Both the position numbers and the translations under genes were made by a program. Shown here piece after piece: positions 23,732 through 38,610 of a stretch of 64,000 nucleotides of DNA. The stretch's first letter is position 1; each line of letters starts with the position of its first letter. Source of the stretch: Atopsyche davidsoni. Its lineage: Eukaryota; Arthropoda; Insecta; Trichoptera; Hydrobiosidae. Location of the stretch: the NCBI GenBank assembly GCA_022113835.1, contig JAILWY010000026.1, positions 6,599,001-6,663,000 of the forward strand, written 5' to 3'. A model generated the notes under the pieces. It made no database searches, was not told the DNA's origin, and saw nothing but the letters and a program-made list of their open reading frames with translations.

Positions 23732-26700
23732 TCAAGGGAATCTCATCTCGGCAACGTACTTGTGCTGAAGGTTGTGGTGCGAGCCAGAGCGTTGCGGCGG
23801 GCGCGGGGCCTGCAAGGCATGGGTGGAATGTGAGCGCACGGGTCTCTCGCCTGGAGATAACTTGCGTGCGCTTCGAGCTCGCTCTTCCTTGTTCCTTTTA
23901 GCATCATCATGAGGAGCTCTGCGGTTTCCCTCCTGTCGCTGGCGATGCCATGCCCTTTCGGCTTCGTGGCCGTAGAGATCTAGCATTTGTGGAATGAATT
24001 GACTCTGAGAAGGTAATTGATGATGAGACCTTCTCCAACCCTCCTCATATCGCCTACGTGTTGTCTCGTCTTCGGCTGCACGACGCCTCTGGGATTGGCT
24101 GGAACTGCTCTCACTTGAATCTTCCCCTGATGTGCCCAACCCGAGATCTTTTTCATCTCCGTAGCCCTTAAACGGAGTGCCCTTGAATCCTTTACCATTG
24201 TACATACCCTCATTCAAGACGAGCTGAGGATGCGGAATGATAAATGGGTGAGGATAAGCTTTTTCTACTTTGGACATCTTCACATCATCTTCGTCCTTGA
24301 AGGATGTACACGAACCAGGACCAAAAAGTGAAAGTAGTACTGGAAGTAGGAACAGACCATGCATAGCTCCGAAGAATATCACCAGGAATACCATTTTAAA
24401 GAATACCAGGAAGATGTAGCTGTCGGCAAGAATCAATGCTACTACCCCCAATATAGTACTCAAAGCTCCCTGGACAATGGGCAATCCCAGGGAGTACAGG
24501 CATTCCCTTACTTTCCCTTCTGGTCTTTTAGCTTTTGAGGCCATATACGCATAGCAGATATGAGCAGTAAAATCAACAGAGAACCCAATGCACATTATCA
24601 AGTTTATCATAGAAATAGAGTCCAGATTGACATCCCAAAGTGCCATGTAACCGACTACTCCGGCTTCAATAGAAACAATACTGAAAGCTACCCAGAGAGA
24701 GCACAGAAAATTTGGAATAAAGATGAACGATATTATCATCATTATGACAGCTCCTACTATCATATTCTGCAATGACACAGGACGTACCAGCTCAAACTGA
24801 AATAAAGAAAAAAAATTATAGGTGCATAACCTTAGATATTTTTACCACATTCAGCCGTATCATTAATATATTTCTCACCTGATCAAAGAATACAAAATAT
24901 GGATGAAAAACGCTTGCGTTTAGTGGTGAATCATTGCATATTTTTCTTAGTATTTTCACCATCTCTTTTTCATGATTTGTGTCACTAACGTTTACTGCTT
25001 GTATTAAAAACCTGGATGCTATTATTTGTGATTCATCTTCATTAAATTTGACATCCAAAGAGAATGGATTGGATGGATACAGCCACAGCTGAAAATAAAT
25101 TATCAAGATTAAGAGTTGAATGATTACTTTTAGTTTTTAAATTTATTATTATAAAAATTATATTTTGTTTACCATTTTCAAATTATCTATAAATGATTGT
25201 TCATCATCTATAGTTATGTTTAGGTAATCACTATTCCTTGAGACATAACTAACAAAAGATCGAAGCCAGGACTCGGTATAAAGTGGAGACGAGATGTAGG
25301 TAGAGTTCTCTAGCTTCTGTGTTAGATCTTCAACCTGCTGCTGTATAAGCGGGTCGGAGTAATTGTATTCACCACTTACAATGACCTATAAAGATTAAAA
25401 GGAGTAATTAGTTGAATAGATGCCAACTACAATATCAACAAATATGGTAATGTCAAAAATTTGATTTTATTTACTTGTATCCTGTATGGAAATTCTCTGA
25501 AGTACAAATCCTCCATATCGAAAAATACCACAGAATATGAATCTGATCTTGACAGTTTTCGCCTTTCGAGACCTTCTTTGATATTTGTTACTCCATATCC
25601 TGCACCCGCTAAATATAGGGCAAAGGTTATGACTACGAGGACTTTTACCCATCCCTTGTTCAGGATATTAGCAACTTTGTCACGGAAAAATGCCATGAGC
25701 AGATGCTCGTTATTGTCCAGTGGATTGTCAGGATCAGCGGCGTCCATTCCTCCGGAGCACATTATGCGGTAGAACCACGACTTTTCTTCTGCAATTATCA
25801 AACGTATTAAATAAGTTCTTTGCATGATGATCCCTAACAGATAATTAAATTATCATAGATCGGAATTAAATGTTTGTAATAAAATAATTTATGTTGATTA
25901 TTAAATTCATTGACATGAAATGTCTCAAATTTAACAAGACACATTCTCCTGAGAAATAGAAAAATTAGCTAAGTCCACTACAGTTAGTATTGGATTGCTT
26001 TATTTTTATCAAGATTTTTGTGTCTCTGTTTTATTTTATTTTACCTTGATACTTTTAAAGTAATTCAATAATACAAATATTTACCTTTTATAGCTCTTGA
26101 AACTGGAAGAACCTTAATGCAAGCAATTGCGTGAAGATTCTTTGCTTCGCAGTGACCTGATATAGCCATACAGGCACTAAAGAATGTAAGATGCCAGATG
26201 AATGTAAAACAGACAGCTAAACCTAAAAAATAAATATTGTCACACATAAGTAAAATAAAATTTGACACATCTTTCCAGAAACTAAGTTTTAGTCATAAAT
26301 ATTGAAAAGCCTGATACTTACTGGAATAGGTGCAGAAAATGCTAACTGAAGGAAAGGGGCTGATTATGCCTATCCAGAAGGAAACCATATCAGTGATGGA
26401 TGTGATGGTGATAGAAACGGCAGCCTCGGACAGTGTCTGGGCCATCCTCTCAGGAACGGTCAACTTCACAGACGTGCGCCTCCATGCTGCTAGCATCACG
26501 AATGTGTCGTCAATGCCAATACCTGAAAAACAATCAGACATATTTTAACTACTTTATAATCGTTTTCGATGGTTTATTTGTCACTAGCTTGTAAGGAGTG
26601 AGGAAAGATTTAATATTATTAAGTCACCTGTACAAGAAAATTAGAATCAATATACTAGTGACAATAAACATATTAGTGAGGCCTAAGTGTTGTTATTATC

Positions 26701-29700
26701 AATTTTTGAATTTCATAAAGACCTTAAATTTGCCCGACATTTATTTTCTAAAAAGTTCTACTAAGTTGGGTTGCTACGATCAATAGTTTAAATTTTTTGC
26801 TATGTATCTTATAAACGAAGATATGTAATAATATATTTCTTATATTTAAATTTTATTTATTTATAACATAGAAATTACATATGGTAATGGCCTATTTTGA
26901 GGGACAAATATAAGTATAAAGCCTCTATTTGATTTGAATCACCTAGTTATCTAGTTTGTTGCTCTGTTATTTTAGGATAATAAACTCTCTTTGTTTGATC
27001 TCTTATCAATTTTGTATTGAAAATAATTATTTAGATTCATGCAAAACACAAACGAGCCGACTTGTTTGCAGTGATAAGTTTTTACTAATCAATCAACATA
27101 TTATTCTCTAAATTCATCTCTTGTCATTTCACCTTACTTTTTCAGACATTCAGAAGTTTAGTATTTAAATAAGTAAAGAGATGCCGTAAAGCTTATTTAT
27201 TAAATTAAATAGTCAACTTAAAAACAACAATTAGGATTCACAGTACTTCACAGATGGCATCTTTAAAAATAAATATATTGTTTTCTTGTATTCTGGCTGA
27301 TAGATCCATGTTATTAGTCTCGGGAATAAAGTTCAACTGTATTGTCACAGAGAAATATTTTGCTCCTAATCATTGGCATAGAATTCAATAACACTTGGAA
27401 ACTTTACAATTTTGAACAAAGTATAAATTGTGCATAAAGTATCGATACTAAAAATAAAGATCAAATCCCAAGACCAGCGCCAAGGAGTCACGCACCGCAC
27501 TTGCACAAGACAACGAACTCAGCAGCCACTACCGAGGGTCGTTAGTGTGTTCAAGAAACAATTGTCTGAGCCGGTTCAGTGAATCTCATACGAGCAAACA
27601 TAATCTCAAAACCCACTTCAAAAAAATGCCAATATACACAAGGAGCCTCATTATCTTTGATTATTACAAAAGGTTACTGAGAATAAACAACCAAGTGTAT
27701 AGAAGAAAAAAACTACAATTTAATGATAAAAATGATGAAGTAACGTTGAATGCGTAACAGCGTTCAAGAACCTGTGCATTAGATCCAATAATATACGACT
27801 GTTTGTATGGAACAAATAAATTATTCAACAAATGTGTCGCTGCTTTTGGACTGCTTCACTCACGAGCTCGCGGAAAACAACGCCCTCCAAGTTTCAGATT
27901 CACCTGAGCAGAACGCCATCATCTCTCATCCCTTATATTATAACTACAATCGTAAAAATGTCGATTCACTCTGTTTCAACCCGAGAAACACGCTTAATGT
28001 ATTTATGTTGCAAAATTAACTGCGACTAAAATATCGATTCGAACCACAACAGGTGGCTCAAAATCACGTTGAAATGTAAAGAAGCATCTTCGATCGAGTT
28101 CCATTGATTTATATCTGATAGTTCGTGTCATGATAATAAATCGAGGTCTTTTCTTTGTCTCGCTGATTTTTCGTCGTAGATGGCATCGCTCATTGTCATG
28201 TCGGTCAGGAAGCGGACAGTTATCGCACGTCAGCGAGTACTCGCCTCCATACAGCCATCTCCATATCGTGAAATGACACATTATCAAAGACAATCAAACG
28301 CAAGGCGACCTGAAAATAATCAAATGACTTGAAATATCAACCCGATTTTGCAACACGAGTACACAGGTTTCCGTCTAGAATAATGTAATCGCGATAAGAC
28401 AACACCAACATCATTTTTAAGAGAGGCAACGTTTTGAGAAATACCTTTTCCAATGCGTGCAACAACGTAAATGCGCGGATACTTGAGTTCAATTGCATCG
28501 ATCGCTTCTTTTCGTCTATCAATCTTTGTCTTGTGATCCCCGAGATGTTTCAGTATACCTACTCAATTGAATTGTCAAGATTACTTGAGTTTGGATCACG
28601 TACAGTAAAAAAAGCCTTCGAAATAAAACCCGAAGTGATCTAGAATACAATAAAGTAAAGGCCGGGGGTGGGGGGTTAGGTTAGGTGTGCTCTTTTTCCA
28701 TTTGCGACCCCCCCGGTTCTTATAGGCTGATCAGAATTTTGATGCCTCTCGTTGCTGAAAGCCTTTTCGCTGCATCGCTATGCTGATTTTTATTATTCAG
28801 TTTCGATAGAAAGAACCAACCCCTCTACTAGACGAAAGACCTCGCGAGTATACGTGTACTGTTCAGTAGCTTCGTGGCATCGTACTATATATACTAAGGC
28901 GGAGCATGGGGCATGGATAATCATAGACCGTAATACGTCTAGGCTTAGCCCCCGAGTCCAGCGCTGGATACGAGCTTTATAGTGAAAAGTTATCGATTAT
29001 TCCGGCTGTGCGGAAATAAACGCATAATGAGTTATGGCACACCGGGATGTCGTGCCTCTCCGCCGGGCCGTTGCGTAAAGCCGAGCTCGCATCGCTCCAC
29101 CAGCCTTGCGCGCTCGTTGCGTAAGCAAATAAAGCAGTCCCTCCGCCGGCGATCAGCATGCGGAGTGCACCGCGGCATCATTACGGGAGACTATGGCAAC
29201 AGCTGGCCGAGGGACGGGAGAAGCCCAGAGCTGAGCCCAGAGCTGAGCCCAGAGCTGAGCCCGGAGCTGAGCCCGGAGCTGCAGCCGCCCGCGCCGAGGC
29301 CACCTCGCCGCCGAAAATCGGAGCCACTTGAAACGATTTAATAAATGAACCGAAAACGTGATACACTCACTATTGAAGAATGAAAAATAAATCTTTCTTC
29401 TTCTTAATTTCCAATAGTTCTTATTAAGGCTATGCTTACAATACGGTGCGTGACTGTCTCCTTATCCTGCGCGCAGGTTGGGGGGCTTACAAGGTGGGTT
29501 TTTTTTTATTTTTGTTGTAGAGTTTATTGGCTCTTGGCTATTGAAGTTTGTCAAGCTGTCAAATCAACTGGTTGTCTAGAAAGATGGCTCAACTCATGCG
29601 ATAAATATTTTTTTTTACCCATGTACGCTATCACCTAAGCCACATGCTGTAAACCCCGCAACATAAGCGCAGGATCAAGTGATACGCATAAGCCGTATTG

Positions 29701-32700
29701 TAAGCATAGCCCTAAGAACTATTGTAAATTTAAAATGTAAAAATAAATAATCATGGATTTTTTTGGAAAGTTTGAGTTGCATATAAACAAAATAACGATA
29801 ATAGTATTTTTAAAAAAAGTTGGAAAATATGTTTTTAAAAATTTCAAGCACAGATTATTTATTTCATTTTACAATTAACAGATACATTTCCTTAACATTT
29901 GTGTCTCTTATTATTCCGCTTATAACTTTGTACATTGTACTTATATTTATCATAACTTAATCGTTAAATATAAATAAAAGGCATACGATTCTGTTATTCT
30001 AAAAAAAAATATTTTTAATGCACCTATAATTGAGGAAATTGATTGAACATCTTAAAGGTGAGTACAATGAGTATTTATAAAGTTGACCCAATATGTAACC
30101 AACTCATGAGGATTATTAAATATTACTACCATACTTGTCTCTAGGTAGTGATAAGTATTTTATATAAATAAATAAATTTGAAAAGCTACGTGGTTTTTTA
30201 TTAATACATTTCCATAAGATTAAAAAGTACATACGCGACTAGATAATGTTTATGTCGTAAATTTTAATCACGCTTTTAAAATTCGTTTGGCATACCTCTC
30301 GCACATAACGATTTCCAAGTATGATAACACCTGATTGTGTCATAATAGTATGGCTAGGAATGCGATCATCCGAAAACGAAACAGTGACTTTATCTTAATG
30401 ACTAAAAAAGGATTTGTCATTGTTTGAGTGGACTCTAAAATACATTTAAGTATCAAAAGCTTTGAACTTGTCTCAGTATAGCGTGACTTGAACGCCGTAA
30501 ATAGTACCTAATTACTATTTTGTGTTTACACAGAGGTAGAAGACATCAGAATCAGTCGTATAAGATTTGCAGTTAAGTATATGTGTGAGTCATCCGTTAA
30601 ATAATATAGAGAAGCAGATGGGTAGCATACCAAAGCCACTGTCAAATCTCTCAAAAATAACAGAATGACTTCAGACCGAATACTTTACAACGTTATTTAT
30701 TTTATCTATATTTCAAGAAAGAGCAGCGTTTTACTAATAAATAAAAAAAATCAAGCTCAGTGTTAGTTAATACATATTTTTTTAACATTGTGGGTATGTG
30801 TGGTAATAAAGTTCAGATTTTTATAGAAACGACAAGTTTGTAAAAGTAAATGTTCCATTAAATAAATAATAAGCATAAAACTTTCCCGAAAATATAGAGT
30901 ACACGTTCGGAAAATAGGTTAGATAAACGCCAAAAACACATCTAAATTTCTAATGCTGTTTACAAACGAATGCGCATAAGTTTAAATACATCAGTCTATC
31001 AATCAATTTGGAAGTCAAATGCATAAAATAAATAGTGAATCAAGTCCTTATTTTGTTATGGGTTATCGATAGTGATCTTTGTTTGTGCCGTGAAGCACTC
31101 GTGATGATTCTTAAGCTTGAAGAATTTATTGTCATGTCACAACATTGCTCGCCTCTAGTCAGTATTGAAACATGACATTTTTGATGATGGCAACATAAGT
31201 GTTTACAAAGACATTCCACGAGCGGAAATAGTATCCTGGCCTCAAGTCGGTGGAGGAAGTCGACGAGCAAACTAGTCTAAAAGGAAGCTGGCTGGCAAGG
31301 TAGTGGAAGGAAAGCTGGCCAACAAACTGGTAGAAGGGATGTTGATTGATCAACAGGTGGATTTGATAGCTCACCAATCATCAGGAACGGCGCCGCCAGG
31401 TTAATGCCGATGAACTCGATGCCGATGTACATGGCGACTCCGAAAGCTGATGCAGTGGCCATGACTGCTGAAATGTTCCCCATTAAACCCAGCCATGGTT
31501 TGGAGCGTACCTTAAAATATACATTCAAGATCATTCATTGTACAGAGGGAATGAAGCTCATCTATTTTTTTAGAGCCTTTGTACTACACAACTTAATATA
31601 AAACGTAACGTACATCGTAATTGAAACATGCTTTTAACATATTTGTATAGGTATATATATAAATCTGTACTATTCAATTGATAAAACGTAAAAATGTTAT
31701 GATATGCCTGCACATGAGTCATATAAAGAAACAATAACAATATTAGTAATAAATCGAATTTGTGAGTTCAGCTGAAGTATAAAAAAACAGCCTGAACGCG
31801 TGACACGAATAACTTATCAACAATGATACAATGAAATTTCGGTGAGTCAAAAATGACAAATCAAACAAACAATGTATTCGTAATTTTCATTTGGGTAGTT
31901 TTTAAACGTTACAGGACAGGAAAAATAAATATAAAACTACAATACCCCAAATGGACGGATATGATTAATACCTTCAACAATGAACGGGAATTCCAATAAC
32001 GTTCAACAGTTAAAAGAGTAAACCTTCTTGAAAAAAAATTACATCGAGTGCTAAATCGAGATTTAATGGACAAACTTACCCAATCGGACATCATGCAGGT
32101 GATGACTGAGAACAAACACATGATGATAAAGGTGGAACCGAAGAATGGAACCACGGTGCGCGTGTTCCTCTCCAGCTCGTGGTCCAGGGTTCTGGAGGCA
32201 AAGCGAGCCACTGAGATGTGCTGGAAGATTCCAGAATCTTCCGCCTTGCCCACCGTCTCCAAGAACGATTCCTCCCATGCTGCTCCCCTGCAAAATAGCC
32301 ACAGTACGTTAATCAAATTGATAACATTATTCATTGTATACGTAGTTTATACGCATGTAACTTGTGCGTGAAATCTGATCGATTGCATGTTTTTTATATC
32401 GTAATATCTTTAAAAAAAATTAACTCGTTAATAATTTGTTAACAGAAAAAACCAGCAAACACATTTACACATTTTAAAATTTGTTAGAAAACGTGGCGTA
32501 ACTTTTTGTCTCAAAATATTTCACCCCAATGCGACATAGAATGTTATCCACTAAATTATTGTATATTAATTAAAAAATCTTAATGATTAGTATATTTTTC
32601 AATTTATTTAATTAAGTAGATGAAATGGGATTATATTGCATACAATCAAGGAAGAATAACAGAAGAGGGTACTCAATCAATGATGATGGAACTTTAATAT

Positions 32701-35700
32701 CGAAACGTGCGATAGTGTCGTTAGACTCCTAATGGAGTAAGTATTATATTAACTGCAGCTTTAATTTCAAATTGATCAATAAAAATAATAATTGAATAAA
32801 TCAATAATATAATAAACCGTGAAAGGTTGGCGATACCGACCACCAATAAAATCACAAAAGTATTTAATTATTATTTAAATTTTAAAAAAGGGATAAAACC
32901 GTCATAGTGATAACGATTATATTTTACGATTTTAATAAAAGTAGATATTAAAAACGACTCGAATTAGAGATATAGGTATATTTTTCTCATTTATTTATTG
33001 TATAATTTAACATAATTATATATAACAGATACTCGATTGCTCTGAATAAATTAACCTTTATGTGTCAACATACCAGTATGCTTTATAATCCGTGTCTTAA
33101 TATTGATAATTGATTTTAGACGTAAAATAATACATGTCGATCGACTACTTTTCAAAATCTCAAGATCATTTTAAATTAGCTAACGCAATCTACACCATTG
33201 AAACACACACAGAGGCGTAATGTACCCAATTCCTACTCATACAACTGACTACAAAGTATAATTTTTTTAATCTATGTATTATTCTCATACGCCAAAAATA
33301 CGAACAAACAGCGCAGGACCTATTATAGAAATGGAAATCTCATTCTGAATGCTCAGCAGAACTGATTTGTGAATTTATATTTGGTTTGGCAAATTTAAAA
33401 TTTTAATAAGTCACGAACCTTTAATAAACGCCGATATTATTAAATTTATTCAGTCATCGATAACCTCAAATCGTGACATCTGTGACAACCCAAAAGTCCT
33501 TCAAAATGAATTTGAAAAATCAAATAGACAATATTTACGTATCAAAAAAAAAAAAAAATTCAAAGGAAGATTTTCAATACACTAGCAACTTTATAAGAAC
33601 TCACGTGACCATAAAATTGCTGTGAAATTCAATTTGACGTGAATGTCTGAAAATTGTCGTGAATGTGTGAGGGGTTTTATTTGATTGGAAAGTGTATCAA
33701 ATGCGTGTCGAGTTACGTGTATCTAACAAATTAATACCTAATTATTGCACCACACATTGAGTGTTGCTTTATGAGGTAAAAGTGGTGATAAAGAAGTTGC
33801 AATTACTTACTAAGCCGCTATTTTGCAACAATATGTTTGTATTGTAATGATATATACATACGAGTAATGTAAAAAGATTAATTTATTAAACTTTTTATAT
33901 ATCCATCTATGTGTAGTTAGTAATTATTATTACCCGATGATTTACACAGAATATTTTTTAAAACATTTTTATACTGAGTTTTTATTTAAATCACACATTA
34001 TCAGTTCAACGATCTGGTATTAAACATTGGAGATACACGCGCTCGGAGGACTTGCAAGTCAAATTAGCCGAGTGCGGCCCTGGCCACGTCATTAATATTC
34101 AGAGTAAGTAGGCTCGAAGGTTTGTGCGGTCTTATTGCCGCAGCCAGGCGGGTGTCATAATCGTCATTAGCGAGATGACGATTATGCGCGGCGCCTGCAG
34201 GTCGGCCCTACTGCAACTGCTGCACCCTAGAATCCCCCAATCACACCTGGACTACCTTTGCAGGTTTTGTTAAAATTCCATAATCAATCCCGGTAATGGT
34301 TTGCCTAAAATGCTTTTGTCGACGAAAAGCCATTGAACGTCAAATAAGCATAAAAATAACGTTAATTACCGCATTGGAAGGAGGTTCAGTAAAATGGTTA
34401 CCAACCTGCTCTGAGGAAAGGCACTTGGAGAAAAATAAAGAAAATCATGCAAATGTCTTCAAGGGTGTATTTTGTATCTTTCATGCGTAAATTTCAAATA
34501 TATATATATACATATATAGTATGTTGAATTGCTTTAAAAATGAGATAGCGCAAGGCATGTGATGCTTTATAGCTTGTATAGACCGCACGCCACTTAAACA
34601 AATGACTCAAAATAAAATTGTTCAATTTTCCGTAAACATTGCATAGTTTCACTTTGGCAGGTGTGCGTGCGTTCATGATAATGCAGTTATTTTTTAAGCA
34701 TCAGATTAAATTAATAAGGCCTCAAACCAGAAGTAGAAGTGTTATCTATAATTCATACTGTGGAAATATTAAAATGGGTAAAGTGATACAATCAAAACGC
34801 GTTAGGTGTAAAATTATTCCGGTGCAGAAATGCAGGTACAGAATTTTTGTATACATAATCTCGAATGCTCCAGTGGCTTTGTATGGTAATATTTTATAGC
34901 TTTAAATGATCTTCTTGTCTCTGACCTGATTTCAGGATATTTCCGGTATATATATATATTTTTTAATATGATAGCAGAGTTGGAGATTGTAGTCTTTTCA
35001 GTCGGATTTAAGATTCAGACTTGGCGTTTTTTATATTATGTCTTTGTTACGCATTTGCTGTCAGCGTGCAGTCAACAAATCACATAAATAATGGCATCTA
35101 TTTATCAATATTAATAATATAAAATTTCATATCTGAATTTAAATGAGGTCGAAAATATTTGCATAAAATACATACGTTATGCTGTTGATATTTTATGTTA
35201 TTGACCAATACAATCTGTGCAACTAGTAATATTATATAATATTAAAAAAATAGCTTTTAGGCTTGCAAGACAACATGATATGGAGCCATTTAGTTGTTCG
35301 AGTGTGCTATAGTTTTACTTCGCAATTAGTTACGTCTGTTTAAATATCATTTTTATAACACATGATAAAACATTGCAGACAGCAGACGATCGTAAATTCA
35401 GATAAATTTCCCAAATAAAATATTTGCTCGGTACTTCCTGACATCATGCACATGACTTACTTGGCGTCCTGTAACTTGGTGTCAGCGGTGACGAAGTAGA
35501 CGAGCTGCACGGAAGGCGCGCTGATGATGAGACCATCTTCACTGACTTGCGTTCCTCCGAAGAATACCGGAAACACGTGCGTCTCCCACGTAACGGGATT
35601 GAACATCACCGGAAACGTCAAGTTCAGTTCCTTACTCTCCACCTGGCAAAAAAAAACCTCATCAGACATGAAAATGTTTTAATCACACACACAATGTTTT

Positions 35701-38553
35701 ATCATAGAACCGTGAAAATATATTTTATCTTTTTTCTTTTTATATTGACAAAGAATAGATATCTAGCAGGTTTTGGTATTAGTGGTCACATTCACGCCCA
35801 CAAATACGGAAAATTATTATGCGTTTCCATTGCAATAACAGTTATCAGACATACTTCCGTTCGGTTATTTCTGCAAACGTGTTTACGACTTAACTTAATT
35901 TGACTTGATTCAATTAATGCCCATTCAACAGCAGCCATTCAACGAATGTGCAGTAAGGAAGGCGGTATGTAAATAGAAACTACGCGGACTATGCCCACTT
36001 CCTGCCACAGTAGCACCTCAACAGGAGTGAGTCCATCGGACCTCCGACTCAGGCGTGTGTTTGAAAATACAGTACGAAACGCTACAGTTTGGTGTCGCTC
36101 GAGGGCCGCATGGTTGACGACGGGGGCGTCAGTTCTTCGACGCCAGTGCGTGAAAAATGGAATATGGTCGCATGTTTGGAGCTACCTACGTCATCAAAAT
36201 CACTCATACATTTGTATTTCGTAAATTAAAAAAATCAGCTATAAAATATCTTATGTCACTGCCATTCAGCACCGAGTTATAATATCAATTAATAATTTAT
36301 TGGTTGAAAACTGAAACAATGAGAGATTATACAAAAACACAATATGCACTTATGAGTAAAAATGTGGGTTTTTTTTTTAAATATTTTAATTATTCATCAG
36401 TTCTTTTATTTTAGCATTCACAGCTCAGAACAGGTGGCCACCAATTTATTTAGTGGCGCAGTGTATGGCTCTCGCGATTTCGAGTGTAGCGTTTCGTACT
36501 ATACTTTCATGTAATTTGCTACCGTTGTAGCGTTTTGCGATATTCTTGCGTGCCTAGGCACGGTCTATAAACTCACTGCTGTGCAAGCACGTGTGATTAT
36601 ACCGCAGACCGTTGCACTCCATAATAATTCAGTTAATAATAAAACCTAGATAAAATATAATAAGCGAAGATCTAGCGCAGCTACCTTGCTTGCATAATCT
36701 TAGAAATTGGAATTTATAAATATAATTTATTAATTCCTATAGCTTTAGTTTATATAAAACTAAGAACACTGAGAAATCGCTGTCGAATAAATATAATATA
36801 ATGCTAAAGAAAATGTACATTGGAATTAAATATTAAATAATTTTACACTTGGCTATACGAATGAAGGATGGAAATTTTCCTCAAATCCTTCGTTAAGTTT
36901 GTTGACCCATAAAAATATTTTGTCATCAATAAGTTAACGCGTGTTAATAACCATGTCAGAACAAACCCAAAAGTAACCTGCAATCTGTAAGCCTGTGTCC
37001 AAATTTTACTTCAATGCTAGTTTTTTTAGGTCTAAGTTACAAAACTTTGCACTACGTTACTTAGGGAAACGTCTTCCAAATTCTTATGCAAGTATTATTT
37101 GTTTTGTAATATATCAGAACCTCAACAATCGTAAACAATATTGTACAATTTAGAAATAAAAGGTATTAAATTAATTAAGAGTTGTTTTGTTCTAAGAATG
37201 GTCTTTGAGCCCAGTTACGCTGTGAGTTACAACTACATAATTTAGATATTGTACCCGCTGTTCTCTCGAGTTACTGAAAAACTGATGATTCTTACATCTG
37301 CGATGACGTGGTCCAGGTTGAGGATGTCATTGGCGAAGCAATGGTCCAGCCAGCGAGCGCAAGCTTCCTTGTACGTGAAGGTTGCATCCTCCCAGGTGGC
37401 GGAGGCGTTTTGGACTATCTGGTCCAGCAGCCTCAGCTCCTTCCATACCTCCGTTCTCAGCATGTTCTTGTCTCCATCCTTGGACACCACTATCAGCCTC
37501 CCGAAGCGTCCTGGAGAAAAAAGACAGGCATAAATATTGAACTAAAATCCGTGAATAGTTTATTTGAAAAATGGTTAGTACATAATATTATTTTTACTTG
37601 TCAGGTGTATGTTACGATTTCACTTTTTAGTAGTTACCCAATTGTAAATGTTTTTCGACCTTATGGAAGGTTAATCAAGTTTTTTTTCCTAAAAATACTA
37701 CCGTTATTAAATAAGTATGTTAACAAGCAAGGTAGAACATATAATCACGTAGATACCTCCAACAAGCAAAGTGAATAATAAGCCTCATAGAATATAAAAG
37801 CACCGATAATTTTGATTATTGTACCTAGCCTCGACCCCTATTGGAAAACGCTAAAATACAAACATATGTACTTTGTCTACATCTGAGTATCGTGCAGATG
37901 ATTCCCTCGCGGGTATTGTTGGATAAGTCTTGGTAAAAAAACCTCCAGTCCTGGCTCAGGAACGTGATCACAATGTGTAGCGGATACTTAAGTTTTTTTT
38001 TTTACATAATTTTTATAATTACCTAGAGTATTATCACGTTTCACGTGGCACCCAGGCAGACACGCGGCACGTGGTTTTTATTCCACAATGCTATTTTTTT
38101 AACTCTAGATCTGCTTAATTGCCGCGAGCTTGTGCGGATGAAAAATAAACAAATAAAATGTAAATATACCTAAGGTTTATCTAAATTTAAACAATATATA
38201 AGAAAAGGGTTGACTGATGTAAATGTGATAAACATAGAGCTATGAAAAAGTAAAAAAAATTAATTATGAAAAATCGTATGTGAATGTGAATGATGTTAAA
38301 AATTTAATTTTAAATGTAAAATATCGTCATCCAAGTACACTTGCACCTAATATATCATAAACAAAGTACAGATTTTGTAATCGTAGAGTACGGAGTACGT
38401 ACACATGTCAAAATTACTATTTATTTATTACAAACTAATGTATCTAGCATTTACTACGTAACGTCTTAATCACATTTTCTACACAGGTCAGCTATAAAAT
38501 TATTATTATAAATATTGCAGTTCAATAATCCCAATAAATAAATAAATAAATAA

Positions 38554-38610
<57 letters not shown>

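Noticed and set aside
28676..28685. Two copies of TTAGG, the insect telomere repeat
   Set aside because: Only two copies in a G-rich context; far too few to suggest an interstitial telomeric array.
28982..29341. Plus-strand frame of 119 codons ending in SPEL repeats
   Set aside because: Low-complexity, driven by a 12-bp tandem repeat and GC-rich DNA, with no domain or splice support.
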